From Pseudomonas arsenicoxydans (lineage in GTDB: Bacteria > Pseudomonadota > Gammaproteobacteria > Pseudomonadales > Pseudomonadaceae), in contig NZ_LT629705.1 of assembly GCF_900103875.1 (NCBI RefSeq), forward strand, positions 1,440,501 through 1,504,500: a stretch of 64,000 nt of DNA, in the 5' to 3' direction. How positions within the stretch are numbered: position 1 is the first letter of the stretch; the number at the start of each line of letters is the position of its first letter. The position numbers were made by a program, and so were the translations under genes. The notes under the pieces are model-generated. The model saw only the letters and a program-made list of their open reading frames with translations, searched no databases and was not told the origin of the DNA. This document shows, piece after piece, positions 1-8,813 of the stretch.

Positions 1-54
1 GCGCAGCAGATCATGGTCGCCTTGCCGCCACGCAGCCTGCAGGTGTTTGCCTGA
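1..54 (+). CDS. C-terminal end of an ABC transporter ATP-binding protein (partial)
   Basis: Only the last 17 codons and a TGA stop are in the window; the reading frame ends in LPPRSLQVFA. The stop overlaps the ATG of the following permease by one base (TGATG), so the two are translationally coupled. In 2-aminoethylphosphonate-type ABC operons the ATPase precedes a fused permease, and the short tail resembles the end of a TOBE-type regulatory domain. The identification rests on context; the residues alone are too few to prove it. Confidence 0.6.
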   Translation, partial: AQQIMVALPPRSLQVFA

Positions 55-1778
55 TGAGCGCGAACATCGCGCTGCCGATACCGCACAAGCAGGTTCGGCA
101 GACCTCCCGTGCCGAGATTGGTGACCGGGTGTTCGTGGTCGGCGGCAAGGTTCTGTTGCTGGTGTTGTTGGGCGTCGCGGTGTTGATGCCGTTGCTGGCG
201 ATCTTCTGGCGCGGCTTCAGTTCCGAAGCCGGGCAGGGCGGTGGCCTGGTCGCCGCCCGTGAGTTGGTGACCAGTGCGAACTTCCACTGGTTGCTCGGCA
301 ACAGCCTGAAAGTTTCCCTCAGTGTCGCGGCCATCGTCGTACCGCTGGCTTATCTGTTTGCCTACGCGCTGCAACGCACATTGATCCCCGGCAAAGGCAT
401 CTGGCGCGGCATGTCGCTATTGCCGTTGATGGCGCCGTCGATGCTGCCGGGCATTGCGCTGGTTTATCTGTTCGGCAATCAAGGCATGCTGCGCGGTTTG
501 CTCTCGGACAACATCTACGGGTTCTGGGGCATTGTGCTCGGTGAAGTGATCTACACCTTCCCACACGCCTTGATGATTTTGCTGTCGGCGTTGTCCTTGG
601 CGGATGCGCGACTGTTCGATGCCGCCTCAAGCATGGGCGCCAGCCCTGCGAAAGCCTTTCGCAGCATCACTTGGCCGGCCACCCGTCAGGCAGTGTTCGC
701 GGCGTTTTGTCTGGTGTTCACCCTGACCATCACCGACTTCGGCGTGCCCGTGGTGGTTGGTGGTGACTATCAAGTCCTGGCGCTGGAAGCCTACAAAGCC
801 GTGGTCGGCCAGCAACAGTTTGGACGGGGCGCGTTGATCGGCATGGTCTTGTTGCTGCCGGCATTGTTCAGTTTCGGAGTCGATGCGTGGCTGCGTCGGC
901 GTCACGGCGACTCCATGAGCGGCCGCGCGCAAGTCTTCCAACCGGCACCGTCGAAGCTGCGCGACGGTTGCTACCTGGCCATCGTGCTGCTGATCTGCGC
1001 GGTGTTGCTGCTGGTGTTCGGCATGGCGGTGTTTTCATCGCTGGTGAAATTCTGGCCGTACAACCTGTCGCTGTCGCTCAACCATTACCAGTTCAACGAC
1101 ACGGCGGGCGGCGGTTGGCTGGCCTACGGCAACAGCGTGAAGATGGCCGTTTGCACGGCGTTGATCGGCAGCGTGCTGATCTTCACCGGCGCCTACCTGA
1201 TGGAAAAAACCAGGAGCCAGCGCGGGCTGAATCTGACGCTGCGCATGCTCAGTTTCGTACCGATGGCGGTGCCGGGTCTGGTGCTGGGCCTGGGTTACGT
1301 CTTCTTCTTCAACCTCAACGGCAACCCGCTGCATGTGCTCTACGGGACCATGACCCTGCTGGTGGTCTGCACCATTGCGCATTATTTGACCACCGCGCAA
1401 ATGACGGCCACCACCGCGCTGCGCCAACTCGATGCCGAGTTCGAAGCTGCCGCGCTGTCGCTCAAGGCGCCGCTGTATCGGCATTACCTGCGCGTCACGG
1501 TGCCGATCTGCCTGCCGGCGCTGCTGGACATCGTGCGCTACCTGTTCGTCTCGGCCATGACCACTGTCTCGGCGGCGATCTTCCTCTACAGCCCCGACAC
1601 CATCCTCGCGGCGGTGGCGGTGCTGAACATGGACGACGCCGGCAACGTCGGCGGCGCGGCGGCGATGTCGACCCTGATTCTGTTCACCTCGGCGGGCGTG
1701 TCCCTGCTGCTGGCCTGGGCTTCGCGCGGTTTGCTGCGCCGCTCCCAGGCCTGGCGGCAGACCGCGCCCGGTCATTGA
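54..1778 (+). CDS. Fused ABC transporter permease, putative 2-aminoethylphosphonate type
   Basis: A 574-residue inner-membrane protein made of two binding-protein-dependent permease halves in one chain. Each half has about six hydrophobic segments and an EAA-like loop that docks the ATPase (DAASSMGASPAKAF near residue 190; EAAALSLKAPLYRHY near 465). This fused layout is typical of iron(III)- and aminoethylphosphonate-type permeases. The start overlaps the ATPase stop, and the binding protein follows after 38 bases. Substrate is inferred from the downstream phosphonate genes; an iron or thiamine role is less likely in this context. Confidence 0.85.
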   Translation: MSANIALPIPHKQVRQTSRAEIGDRVFVVGGKVLLLVLLGVAVLMPLLAIFWRGFSSEAGQGGGLVAARELVTSANFHWLLGNSLKVSLSVAAIVVPLAYLFAYALQRTLIPGKGIWRGMSLLPLMAPSMLPGIALVYLFGNQGMLRGLLSDNIYGFWGIVLGEVIYTFPHALMILLSALSLADARLFDAASSMGASPAKAFRSITWPATRQAVFAAFCLVFTLTITDFGVPVVVGGDYQVLALEAYKAVVGQQQFGRGALIGMVLLLPALFSFGVDAWLRRRHGDSMSGRAQVFQPAPSKLRDGCYLAIVLLICAVLLLVFGMAVFSSLVKFWPYNLSLSLNHYQFNDTAGGGWLAYGNSVKMAVCTALIGSVLIFTGAYLMEKTRSQRGLNLTLRMLSFVPMAVPGLVLGLGYVFFFNLNGNPLHVLYGTMTLLVVCTIAHYLTTAQMTATTALRQLDAEFEAAALSLKAPLYRHYLRVTVPICLPALLDIVRYLFVSAMTTVSAAIFLYSPDTILAAVAVLNMDDAGNVGGAAAMSTLILFTSAGVSLLLAWASRGLLRRSQAWRQTAPGH

Positions 1779-1816
1779 TTCCGTACAACCCCTCAACTCA
1801 AAAACAGGAAAAGATC

Positions 1817-2842
1817 ATGTTCAAGCCCCTGGCCCTGGCCGCTGCTGTCCTCACCGCTTTCAGCCTGAACGCCTTCGCGGCGAAAACCGAGTTGACGGTG
1901 TACACCGCCCTCGAAGCCGAGCAACTGAAGACCTACAAGGAGGCCTTCGAAAAGGCCAACCCGGACGTCGAGATCAAGTGGGTACGCGATTCCACGGGCA
2001 TCATCACCGCCAAGCTACTGGCCGAAAAAGCCCGCCCGCAGGCTGACGCCGTGTGGGGTTTGGCCGCCTCCAGCCTGGCGATCCTCGACCAGCAAGGCAT
2101 GCTGCAAAGCTACGCGCCGAAGGACCTCGGCAAGATCGGCGGCAACTACCGCGATGCCGCCAATCCGCCAGCCTGGGTCGGGATGGACGTCTGGGCCGCC
2201 ACCATCTGCTTCAACACTGTCGAAGCCGAGAAGCAGGGCCTGAGCAAACCGGTCAGTTGGCAGGACCTGACCAAGCCTGAGTACAAAGGCAAGATCGTCA
2301 TGCCCAACCCGGCCTCGTCCGGCACCGGTTTCCTCGACGTCAGCGCCTGGCTGCAAACCTTCGGCGAGAAGCAGGGCTGGGCGTACATGGACGGTCTGCA
2401 CCAGAACATCGGCCAGTATGTTCACTCCGGTTCCAAGCCCTGCAAGCTGGCAGCGGCGGGTGAATTCCCGATTGGTATTTCCTTCGAATACCCGGCTGTT
2501 CAGCTGAAGCGCCAAGGTGCGCCGCTGGACATCATCCTGCCGAAAGAAGGCCTGGGTTGGGAGATTGAAGCGACGGCTGTGATCAAGGGCACGCCCCACG
2601 AAGACGCAGCGAAAAAACTGGCTGACTTCTCTGCCAGCCCAGCGGCGATGGAGCTTTACAAAGAGAACTTCGCCGTCCTTGCGCAGCCGGGCATTGCCAA
2701 GCCGCAGACCGAATTGCCAGCGGATTATGAGCAGCGCCTGATCAAGAACGACTTTGCCTGGGCCTCGAAAAACCGCGACGAAATCCTGACCGAGTGGCGC
2801 AAGCGCTATGACGGCAAGTCCGAGAAAGTGGTTGCCAAGTAA
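1817..2842 (+). CDS. Periplasmic substrate-binding protein, putative 2-aminoethylphosphonate type
   Basis: A 341-residue extracellular solute-binding protein. A Sec signal peptide is visible (MFKPLALAAAVLTAF, cleavage near AFAA-KTE), followed by the LTVYTALEAEQLKTY start typical of the iron/phosphonate binding-protein fold. The start at 1817 is preceded by CAGGAAAAG, a reasonable ribosome-binding site. It would deliver ligand to the fused permease directly upstream. The permease/binding-protein/FAD-enzyme/HD-enzyme order matches aminoethylphosphonate clusters; the ligand itself cannot be read from sequence. Confidence 0.85.
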   Translation: MFKPLALAAAVLTAFSLNAFAAKTELTVYTALEAEQLKTYKEAFEKANPDVEIKWVRDSTGIITAKLLAEKARPQADAVWGLAASSLAILDQQGMLQSYAPKDLGKIGGNYRDAANPPAWVGMDVWAATICFNTVEAEKQGLSKPVSWQDLTKPEYKGKIVMPNPASSGTGFLDVSAWLQTFGEKQGWAYMDGLHQNIGQYVHSGSKPCKLAAAGEFPIGISFEYPAVQLKRQGAPLDIILPKEGLGWEIEATAVIKGTPHEDAAKKLADFSASPAAMELYKENFAVLAQPGIAKPQTELPADYEQRLIKNDFAWASKNRDEILTEWRKRYDGKSEKVVAK

Positions 2843-2866
2843 GCTCTTTATTGGCTGACAGGGCCC

Positions 2867-2958
2867 CATCGCGGGCAAGCCCGCTCCCACAGTGTCCGTG
2901 GTGTTCACCAAACCTGTGTCCACCACGCAACCCCTGTGGGAGCGGGCTTGCCCGCGAT
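2867..2958. repeat. REP pair (two inverted copies)
   Basis: Two copies of the Pseudomonas REP sequence face each other. The first, at 2867-2891, contains CGCGGGCAAGCCCGCTCCCA; the second, at 2935-2958, is its reverse complement. They fill the gap between the binding protein and the FAD enzyme and can form a long hairpin, which may stabilise or separate the upstream transcript. Confidence 0.95.
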
Positions 2959-2985
2959 AGCGGTCTCGAGTCCAGGGAAAATCCC

Positions 2986-4119
2986 ATGACACAACACAAC
3001 GACATGCTGATCGTAGGTGCCGGCATTCTCGGCCTGTCCCACGCCTATGCCGCCGCCAGACGCGGTCTGAAAGTCACCGTCTTCGAACGCAGCGAAACGC
3101 CTTTGGGCGCCTCGGTGCGCAACTTCGGCCAGGCACTCGTCACCGGCCAACCCCCAGGCGTCATGCTCGAACTGGCCAAGGCCAGCCGTGAGATCTGGGG
3201 CCAGTGGGCACAACTCGCGGGCCTGCAACTCAAGCGCAACGGCTCATACCTGTTCGCCCGCACCGAAGCTGAAGAACATCTGCTGCAAGCCTTTTGCAAC
3301 GGTCGCGCCGTGGAGCACAACTACAACGTCGAGCTTCTGCGCGGCGCGGCGTTGCGGGATCTCTACGGCGGCCAGTTCAGCCATCACCGCGCCGCGTTGC
3401 ACGGCATGGACGATCAGCAGCTGTATTCGCGCGAAGCGATTCCGGCACTGATCGACTTCCTGCGCCGCGAACTCGGCGTCGAGTTTCACTTTTCCACACT
3501 GGTGCGCGACATCGAGCCGGGCCGCCTGCACAGCACCGCCGGCAGCTTCAGCGCCGAGCAGATCATTGTCTGCTCCGGCCACGATTATCAGACCTTGCTG
3601 GCCGAACCGATCGCCGAGCTCAATCCGCAAATCTGCCGCCTGCAAATGCTCCGGGCCCGCCCGCAAATCAACCTCAATCTGCAACACGCGTTGCTCACCG
3701 GTTTGAGTTGCGTGCACTACGGCGCCTTCGCCGATCTGCCGGAAGCGGCGGCCGTGCAGGCGCATATCTTGCGAGACGAACCACACCTGCATGAAAACGG
3801 CATCCACCTGCTGATCAGCCCGACGCCGTACGGTGAACTGATCATCGGCGATTCCCACCATTACGGCAGCGACCCGTCACCGTTCAACGCCGAGCAAGTG
3901 GACAACTGGATGCTTGAACTGGCCGAGCAGACATTGGGCTGCAAGGTGCAAGTGGTCGAGCGCTGGCAGGGCGTCTATGGTTCACGGGGGCCGGGGCCGT
4001 TCTCGTTCCTGCGTCCGCTGCCAGGTGTGAGTGTGGCGCTGATGCACACCGGTGTCGGCATGAGCGTCGGGCCGGCAATGGCTGATCGCAACATTGCACA
4101 GTTGTTGGGGGAAGGTTGA
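2986..4119 (+). CDS. FAD-dependent oxidoreductase of a phosphonate operon (TIGR03364-like)
   Basis: A 377-residue DAO-type flavoprotein with an N-terminal dinucleotide-binding motif (MLIVGAGILGLSHA). Relatives are recurrent in phosphonate-degradation clusters; some are reported to oxidise 2-aminoethylphosphonate or its N-methyl derivative to phosphonoacetaldehyde, which is family knowledge recalled from memory. The ATG at 2986 is chosen over the longer frame because the extra N-terminus would be translated REP sequence. Its stop overlaps the next start (TGATG), tying it to the HD-domain enzyme. The exact substrate is inferred. Confidence 0.8.
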   Translation: MTQHNDMLIVGAGILGLSHAYAAARRGLKVTVFERSETPLGASVRNFGQALVTGQPPGVMLELAKASREIWGQWAQLAGLQLKRNGSYLFARTEAEEHLLQAFCNGRAVEHNYNVELLRGAALRDLYGGQFSHHRAALHGMDDQQLYSREAIPALIDFLRRELGVEFHFSTLVRDIEPGRLHSTAGSFSAEQIIVCSGHDYQTLLAEPIAELNPQICRLQMLRARPQINLNLQHALLTGLSCVHYGAFADLPEAAAVQAHILRDEPHLHENGIHLLISPTPYGELIIGDSHHYGSDPSPFNAEQVDNWMLELAEQTLGCKVQVVERWQGVYGSRGPGPFSFLRPLPGVSVALMHTGVGMSVGPAMADRNIAQLLGEG

Positions 4120-4685
4120 TGGAGCGTCATGAGCAAGTGATCGCCGAAGTCTTCGGACTGTACGAGCGCTTTGGCGACAGTGATTACATCGGTGAACCGG
4201 TGTCGCAGATCGAGCACATGTCCCAGGCCGCCGAACTGGCGATGGCCGAAGGTTTCGATGATGAAGTGGTGCTGGCCGCATTTTTCCACGACATCGGGCA
4301 TATCTGCGCCAAGAACGCCGAGAACATGGAAGGCTTCGGCGTGGTCAGTCACGAGCGTCTGGGCGCCGATTACCTGCGGCGCGCAGGATTCAGTGAACGC
4401 CTGGCGCGGCTGGTGGAATATCACGTGCAGGCCAAGCGTTATCTGACACTCAAGGAGCCTGGATACTACGAGCGCTTGAGTGAAGCCAGTCGCCGCACGC
4501 TGGCATATCAGGGTGGAGTGATGAGCGAGTCCGAGGCCGAGGCGTTCGAGCAGGATCCGTTGTGCGAGGTCAGTCTGCGGATGCGTCAGTGGGATGAACG
4601 GGCCAAGGAGATGTGGGTGCCGGTGATTGATCTTGAGATCTTGAAGCGCAAGGCCGTCACGCTGTTGTCTGGCGAGGCGCGCTGA
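4119..4685 (+). CDS. HD-domain mixed-valent diiron phosphonate oxygenase, PhnZ/TmpB-like
   Basis: A 188-residue HD-domain protein. The ligand and substrate residues known from PhnZ are all present at matching spacing: Tyr23, Glu26, His33, the His57-Asp58 pair (FFHDIGH), His61, His78, His102 and Lys106. PhnZ cleaves the C-P bond of (R)-1-hydroxy-2-aminoethylphosphonate to glycine and phosphate; TmpB does the same for the trimethylated analogue. The gene is coupled to the FAD enzyme by a one-base overlap. The usual 2-oxoglutarate hydroxylase partner (PhnY/TmpA) is not in the window; it may lie further upstream. Which substrate is used is open. Confidence 0.85.
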   Translation: MERHEQVIAEVFGLYERFGDSDYIGEPVSQIEHMSQAAELAMAEGFDDEVVLAAFFHDIGHICAKNAENMEGFGVVSHERLGADYLRRAGFSERLARLVEYHVQAKRYLTLKEPGYYERLSEASRRTLAYQGGVMSESEAEAFEQDPLCEVSLRMRQWDERAKEMWVPVIDLEILKRKAVTLLSGEAR

Positions 4686-4770
4686 GTTGTCTCACACAGG
4701 ACAGGGAAACGGTTGATGGAGCCGCCTGCAACAAAGGCTCAGTCTGAACGTTTCGAACAGGAGCGCATGG

Positions 4771-5193
4771 ATGCGTTATTTGAAAGTGATTGCACAGGAT
4801 GTGAGCGGGAAGGGTCAGGTAGACACGCTTCATTTTCGGTTTCATGAAGATGAATACGTGCTGCGCGAGGCAATCGAGACTGATCGTCATCGGCTCAAGG
4901 CTCTCGGTAAAACGTATTTGAAATGTGCCTGGTTCAACGCCGGGGGGAGTGAAGAGCGGCATTTGCGGATCTTTGCTGAAAACCCGACCGGCGACGGTAC
5001 GCCGGAAGCTGTACGACTGCATTTTCATGAAGGACCGACGATTGCCTACAAGGCAGCGGCTCGCGATCTTGATAACGATGGGGAGTTTGAGCTGATGTTG
5101 AGCTCGGATGTCGACAATGACGGGCGTGCGGATCGCACCGATCGCAATCGGGTCAGGTCGTTGGCGCGGGAGTATCTGAAGCTCGACTGGTAA
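4771..5193 (+). CDS. Small protein with an internal duplication and acidic DxDxDG motifs
   Basis: A 140-residue protein of unknown function with no signal peptide or membrane segment. Residues 4-54 and 65-140 are recognisably duplicated: TDRHRLKALGKTYLKCAW (37-54) matches TDRNRVRSLAREYLKLDW (123-140) at 9 of 18 positions, and LHFRFHED (20-27) pairs with VRLHFHEG (81-88). The second copy carries two calcium-loop-like motifs, DLDNDGEFEL and DVDNDGRADR. A GAGCGC stretch and an in-frame ATG at 4771 support the start. It lies 85 bases after the phosphonate operon and may or may not share its transcript. Confidence 0.7.
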   Translation: MRYLKVIAQDVSGKGQVDTLHFRFHEDEYVLREAIETDRHRLKALGKTYLKCAWFNAGGSEERHLRIFAENPTGDGTPEAVRLHFHEGPTIAYKAAARDLDNDGEFELMLSSDVDNDGRADRTDRNRVRSLAREYLKLDW

Positions 5194-5219
5194 CGTTCCT
5201 CGCGATACCGAGTCGCGGC

Positions 5220-5312
5220 CATCGCGGGCAAGCCCGCTCCCACAAGGTCTTGGGTGATGCAGCAAATGTATGAACAACAACGATCCCTGTGGGAGCGGGC
5301 TTGCCCGCGATG
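5220..5312. repeat. REP pair (two inverted copies)
   Basis: Inverted REP copies at 5220-5244 and 5288-5312 lie between convergent genes, where the long hairpin could also help end transcription from both sides. Both copies keep the CGCGGGCAAGCCCGC core. Confidence 0.95.
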
Positions 5313-5344
5313 AGGCCAGAGCTGACACCACACATTTCAGGCCT

Positions 5345-6721
5345 TTAAAGCTGCTGCGCCAACACCTCGATTTGCTCCTGCCGTTCAGCCTGGCTCAACC
5401 TGGACTGCTTATTCAGCGACGACCACTGAGGATGCGCCCGAGCCTTGTTCAGCGCTTCGGGCAGTTTGCCTTCGCGCCAGGTCTTGTCCTGGGGCGTGGC
5501 GAGCTTGATGCTGTCCATCGCGGCATGGCCTCGCGCGTTCAGTGCCTGCAAAAGCTGTCGCTGGCGCAACGCCAACAGGCGCAACACGCTGTCGTCAACG
5601 GTCAGCTCTCGCTGGCCCTTGATCTTGCCCATCAACCGACTGCCATAACTGCGCGCGGTTTGCAGGGCGCCGCCGGCAATTGCGCCGGCCAAGGCTGCCG
5701 CCCCCAGAGTCAGACCACCCACCAGCAAATCGACGCCAGCGCCGGCTGCCGCGCCCGCCGCAATACCTCCGCCGACCCGAACGCCCAGTTGCTTGAGGGT
5801 TTCGGGGTTGAACAAATCATCGCCCCAACGGCCATCGAGCAATGGCAGGTCACTGGCTGCGGCGTCCTGTGGACGAAAGGCGTACAGCTTGAGCAGCGCT
5901 TCGACGCAGCGTTGTTCCCGTTGTCGAACCGCTTTGCGCAATTCGCTGATGGCGTGTTGTTCTTGCTCGGCATCGCTGACCACACTACGCCGGCACGCCG
6001 CGCAATCGATCAATAATTCGGCAATCAGCCGCGCCGCACTTTGCTGCCGGGCCAGGCGCTGTGCCTGTTGATCGGCAATCAAGCGTTCCAGTTGTTCCCG
6101 TGAGCCTTCCAGCAGCAGGGCGAGGCTTTCATAGAGGCGACGTTCGCCATCTTCCGGCGGTGCCACGCTGTCGAAACGCACCAAGGCGTGCAGCCCCAGA
6201 CGCGCCAGCGCTTCACGCCAGTCCGGTTCGCGATGATTGGCGCTGCTGACGAAATTCAACACAGGCAGCAACGGTTTGCCGCAACTGGCCAACACTTCCA
6301 ATTCGTCGCGGTACTTGGCCAGCACCGGCTCCCGGGCATCGATCACGTAGAGACCGGCGTCGCAGGTGAGCAGTTGTCGCAGCACCTTCGCTTCCTGTTC
6401 GAACCGTTGCCGCGCTTCGCTGCCGTCAAGAAAACGCGCCAAGCGTGCCGGGCCGTCGAGGCGTTCGCCGGGACGTTCCAGGCGTTCGAGGTAGTCGAGC
6501 AGGGCGATGGCGTCTTCCAGGCCCGGCGTGTCGAAGAGGTCGAGCAAGGGCTCGCCATCCACCGACAACCGTGCGCCTTCGACGTGGCGCGTGGTGCTGG
6601 GGCGATGGGACACTTCGCCGAACCCGACATCCCGGGTCAACGTGCGCAGCAATGAGGTTTTGCCGACATTGGTGTGGCCGACCACGGCGAGCTTCAACGG
6701 CGCTTTCCACGGATTAGTCAT
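5345..6721 (-). CDS. GTPase with C-terminal DUF3482 domain
   Basis: A 458-residue GTP-binding protein of the Era/EngA-like class. Near the N-terminus is the P-loop GHTNVGKTS, followed by a switch region and DTPG in LFDTPGLEDAI. The C-terminal half is the DUF3482 region with a glycine/alanine-rich segment (AGAAAGAGVDLLVGG) that could insert into membranes. It overlaps the upstream DUF2868 gene by 8 bases (ATGACTAA), so the two act as a pair, presumably at the inner membrane. The cellular role is unknown. Confidence 0.85.
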   Translation of the reverse strand: MTNPWKAPLKLAVVGHTNVGKTSLLRTLTRDVGFGEVSHRPSTTRHVEGARLSVDGEPLLDLFDTPGLEDAIALLDYLERLERPGERLDGPARLARFLDGSEARQRFEQEAKVLRQLLTCDAGLYVIDAREPVLAKYRDELEVLASCGKPLLPVLNFVSSANHREPDWREALARLGLHALVRFDSVAPPEDGERRLYESLALLLEGSREQLERLIADQQAQRLARQQSAARLIAELLIDCAACRRSVVSDAEQEQHAISELRKAVRQREQRCVEALLKLYAFRPQDAAASDLPLLDGRWGDDLFNPETLKQLGVRVGGGIAAGAAAGAGVDLLVGGLTLGAAALAGAIAGGALQTARSYGSRLMGKIKGQRELTVDDSVLRLLALRQRQLLQALNARGHAAMDSIKLATPQDKTWREGKLPEALNKARAHPQWSSLNKQSRLSQAERQEQIEVLAQQL

Positions 6722-8093
6722 GGCCGCTCTCCAGCCAGTTCATCGGCGCGCAGTCGGCGAAAGGCAGGTTCAGTTGTTGCAATGCCACATGCCAGTCGCC
6801 CAAGCGTTCGGAATCCAGCGCTTCACCGTTGGGCGCTTGCAGCAACCAGACCCGCGTCGCGGTGGCGTTGCGCGCCAGTTCGGCAATCAGTGCCAGGCTG
6901 CCACGGTCCGGCGAACGCCGTGGATCGCAGGCGATGGCCAATCGCTCGGGAGGGAAGCGACTCAGCTGTTCGAGGAGTTTGTGGCGAGATTCACGACTGT
7001 CGAGAATGCCGGCGTTGTTCACGTTCTTGGGCAGTTGCGGCGGCCACGGGCGTTGATCGTCCAGCTCGATGGCCACCAATAGCGCGCCATCGCTTTGCAA
7101 TTCGCTGGCGCTGCTTTCGATCTGATGAAGGTTGTCCGGCGCGGCATCGCTGATGCCCAGGCGTTCGCTGGTGGGCATCAGGCGTTCACGCAATTGGGCG
7201 TAGCCGGGCAGGTTCAAATCCAGACTCAAGGCGGCTTGCCCGGATTTCCAGCGCCACCCACAAAACAGCGCCAGCAACAGGCGCGGTAACACGCCATAGA
7301 CCAGCAACACACCGACCAGCCAGGCGGCCCACGCCTGACGGGCGATTTCGATGTTCAACGCGGCCTCGCCACTGGCGCGGATCATCTCCACGGTGGGCAC
7401 GCTGAAACCGAGCAGTGCCGGCAGGGTGCCGAGGGCCTGGGTCATGGCGACGAAAGTGTCGGCGCTGAGGATCGTGGTTTCCCAAACGAACCCGTAACGC
7501 CGGGTCGCCATCAACGTCAGCAGAATCGCCAGGGCACTGAGCATTGCCAGCAACCACAGGCTGTTCACCAGCACGCCGATGGCCCAGCGATTGAGTTTCT
7601 GGCGTTGCAATAACAAGAGCAGGGCCGGCGCCAGTTGCGCTGCTTTGGCGTCGCGGGCGAGTTTCTCGCTGAGCCATAACCACAAGCGCCCAAGGGTGTC
7701 GCCGTGTTCGCCAGCGAACATCAGGCCCAGCGCCCAGCTCAGCAAAAGAATCAGGTTCAGCCCGAGCAGACTGCCCAAGGCCCAGAACACATTGACCGGC
7801 GTTTGCCCGTCGCCCAGAGCGGCAAACGCCAGGCCGGCGCCGCTGACCACGGCGAGCACAGCCAGGACGATCAGCGCCAGTCGCGCACCTTGCAGCCAAT
7901 GTTTGAGGGCTGTGGCCAGGCCGTCGCGTTCAGCCAGCCACAGGGCCCGATGCTGAATCCGCGTCGGCAGATCGCCACCGGCGCTGCGGGCCAGTCGGTT
8001 GGCTTCCAGATCCTCCAGGGGCCCGGCGTGTTCTTCACGCAGGCGCACGGTTTCGGTCAACCAGAGGTTTTGCAGTGGCGTCAGTTCAGTCAC
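6714..8093 (-). CDS. DUF2868 membrane protein
   Basis: A 459-residue integral membrane protein with about four hydrophobic segments in its first 280 residues (ALIVLAVLAVVSGAGLAFAA, LILLLSWALGLMF, LWLLAMLSALAILLTLMA and a fourth before residue 280), then a soluble C-terminal part. It starts with GTG at 8093; the nearby ATG is out of frame. It is the constant partner of the DUF3482 GTPase, with which it overlaps. Function is not established; a membrane-anchored GTPase system is an inference from the pairing. Confidence 0.85.
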   Translation of the reverse strand: MTELTPLQNLWLTETVRLREEHAGPLEDLEANRLARSAGGDLPTRIQHRALWLAERDGLATALKHWLQGARLALIVLAVLAVVSGAGLAFAALGDGQTPVNVFWALGSLLGLNLILLLSWALGLMFAGEHGDTLGRLWLWLSEKLARDAKAAQLAPALLLLLQRQKLNRWAIGVLVNSLWLLAMLSALAILLTLMATRRYGFVWETTILSADTFVAMTQALGTLPALLGFSVPTVEMIRASGEAALNIEIARQAWAAWLVGVLLVYGVLPRLLLALFCGWRWKSGQAALSLDLNLPGYAQLRERLMPTSERLGISDAAPDNLHQIESSASELQSDGALLVAIELDDQRPWPPQLPKNVNNAGILDSRESRHKLLEQLSRFPPERLAIACDPRRSPDRGSLALIAELARNATATRVWLLQAPNGEALDSERLGDWHVALQQLNLPFADCAPMNWLESGHD

Positions 8094-8178
8094 GCGACAT
8101 TCCGTTGCTCATTTGAGGTGTGAGCATAACCGCTGTGGCGCTTATCGGGGTACGGGAGGCTCTGGTATCCTCGCCGAC

Positions 8179-8691
8179 ATGACTAAATCACTCCCCCTCA
8201 GCCTGATCGCAGCCCTCGGTGAAAACCGTGTGATCGGCGTCGACAACAGCATGCCCTGGCACTTGCCGGGGGACTTCAAATACTTCAAGGCCACCACCCT
8301 GGGCAAGCCGATCATCATGGGTCGCAAGACCTGGGATTCCCTCGGTCGTCCGCTGCCGGGCCGCTTGAACATCGTGGTCAGCCGTCAGGCGGATCTGGTG
8401 CTGGAAGGCGCGGAGATTTATCCATCGCTGGAGGCCGCGGTAGTTCGCGCCGAAGCCTGGGCGAAGGAGCAGGGCGTCGATGAGTTGATGCTCATTGGCG
8501 GGGCGCAGTTGTATGCGCAGGGGTTGGCTCAGGCGGATCGGTTGTATTTGACGCGCGTCGCGCTCAGCCCGGAAGGGGATGCGTGGTTTCCGGAGTTTGA
8601 TTTGAAGGCGTGGAAGCTGGTGTCCAACACTCCGAATCCAGCTGTAGATGACAAGCCGGCATACAACTTCGAGGTGTGGGAAAAAGCTTAA
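8179..8691 (+). CDS. folA: Dihydrofolate reductase
   Basis: A 170-residue enzyme that reduces dihydrofolate to tetrahydrofolate with NADPH in the cytoplasm. Family marks are LSLIAALGENRVIGVDNSMPWHLPGD at the N-terminus (substrate/Met20 loop; the acidic residue of LPGD is the proton-relay Asp), IIMGRKTWDSLGRPLPGR (NADPH binding) and LMLIGGAQLY. Length is normal for the chromosomal trimethoprim-sensitive class. It is divergent from the DUF2868 gene, with 85 bases between. Confidence 0.97.
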   Translation: MTKSLPLSLIAALGENRVIGVDNSMPWHLPGDFKYFKATTLGKPIIMGRKTWDSLGRPLPGRLNIVVSRQADLVLEGAEIYPSLEAAVVRAEAWAKEQGVDELMLIGGAQLYAQGLAQADRLYLTRVALSPEGDAWFPEFDLKAWKLVSNTPNPAVDDKPAYNFEVWEKA

Positions 8692-8694
8692 AAG

Positions 8695-8787
8695 CATCGC
8701 GGGCAAGCCCACTCCCACAGTGGTTTTGTGGTGAGGCTCACATTGTGTGAACACCGCCGAACCCTGTGGGAGCGGGCTTGCCCGCGA
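8695..8787. repeat. REP pair (two inverted copies)
   Basis: Inverted REP copies at 8695-8719 (one base change, CCCACTCCC) and 8765-8787 lie between the convergent folA and transporter genes. Confidence 0.93.
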
Positions 8788-8813
8788 AGAGGCCCGCTCA
8801 GCCGCTGAAAGAC

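Noticed and set aside
887..2842. A 651-codon frame joining part of the permease region to the binding protein
   Set aside because: The upstream part is the permease in another frame; the signal peptide at 1817 marks the real start.
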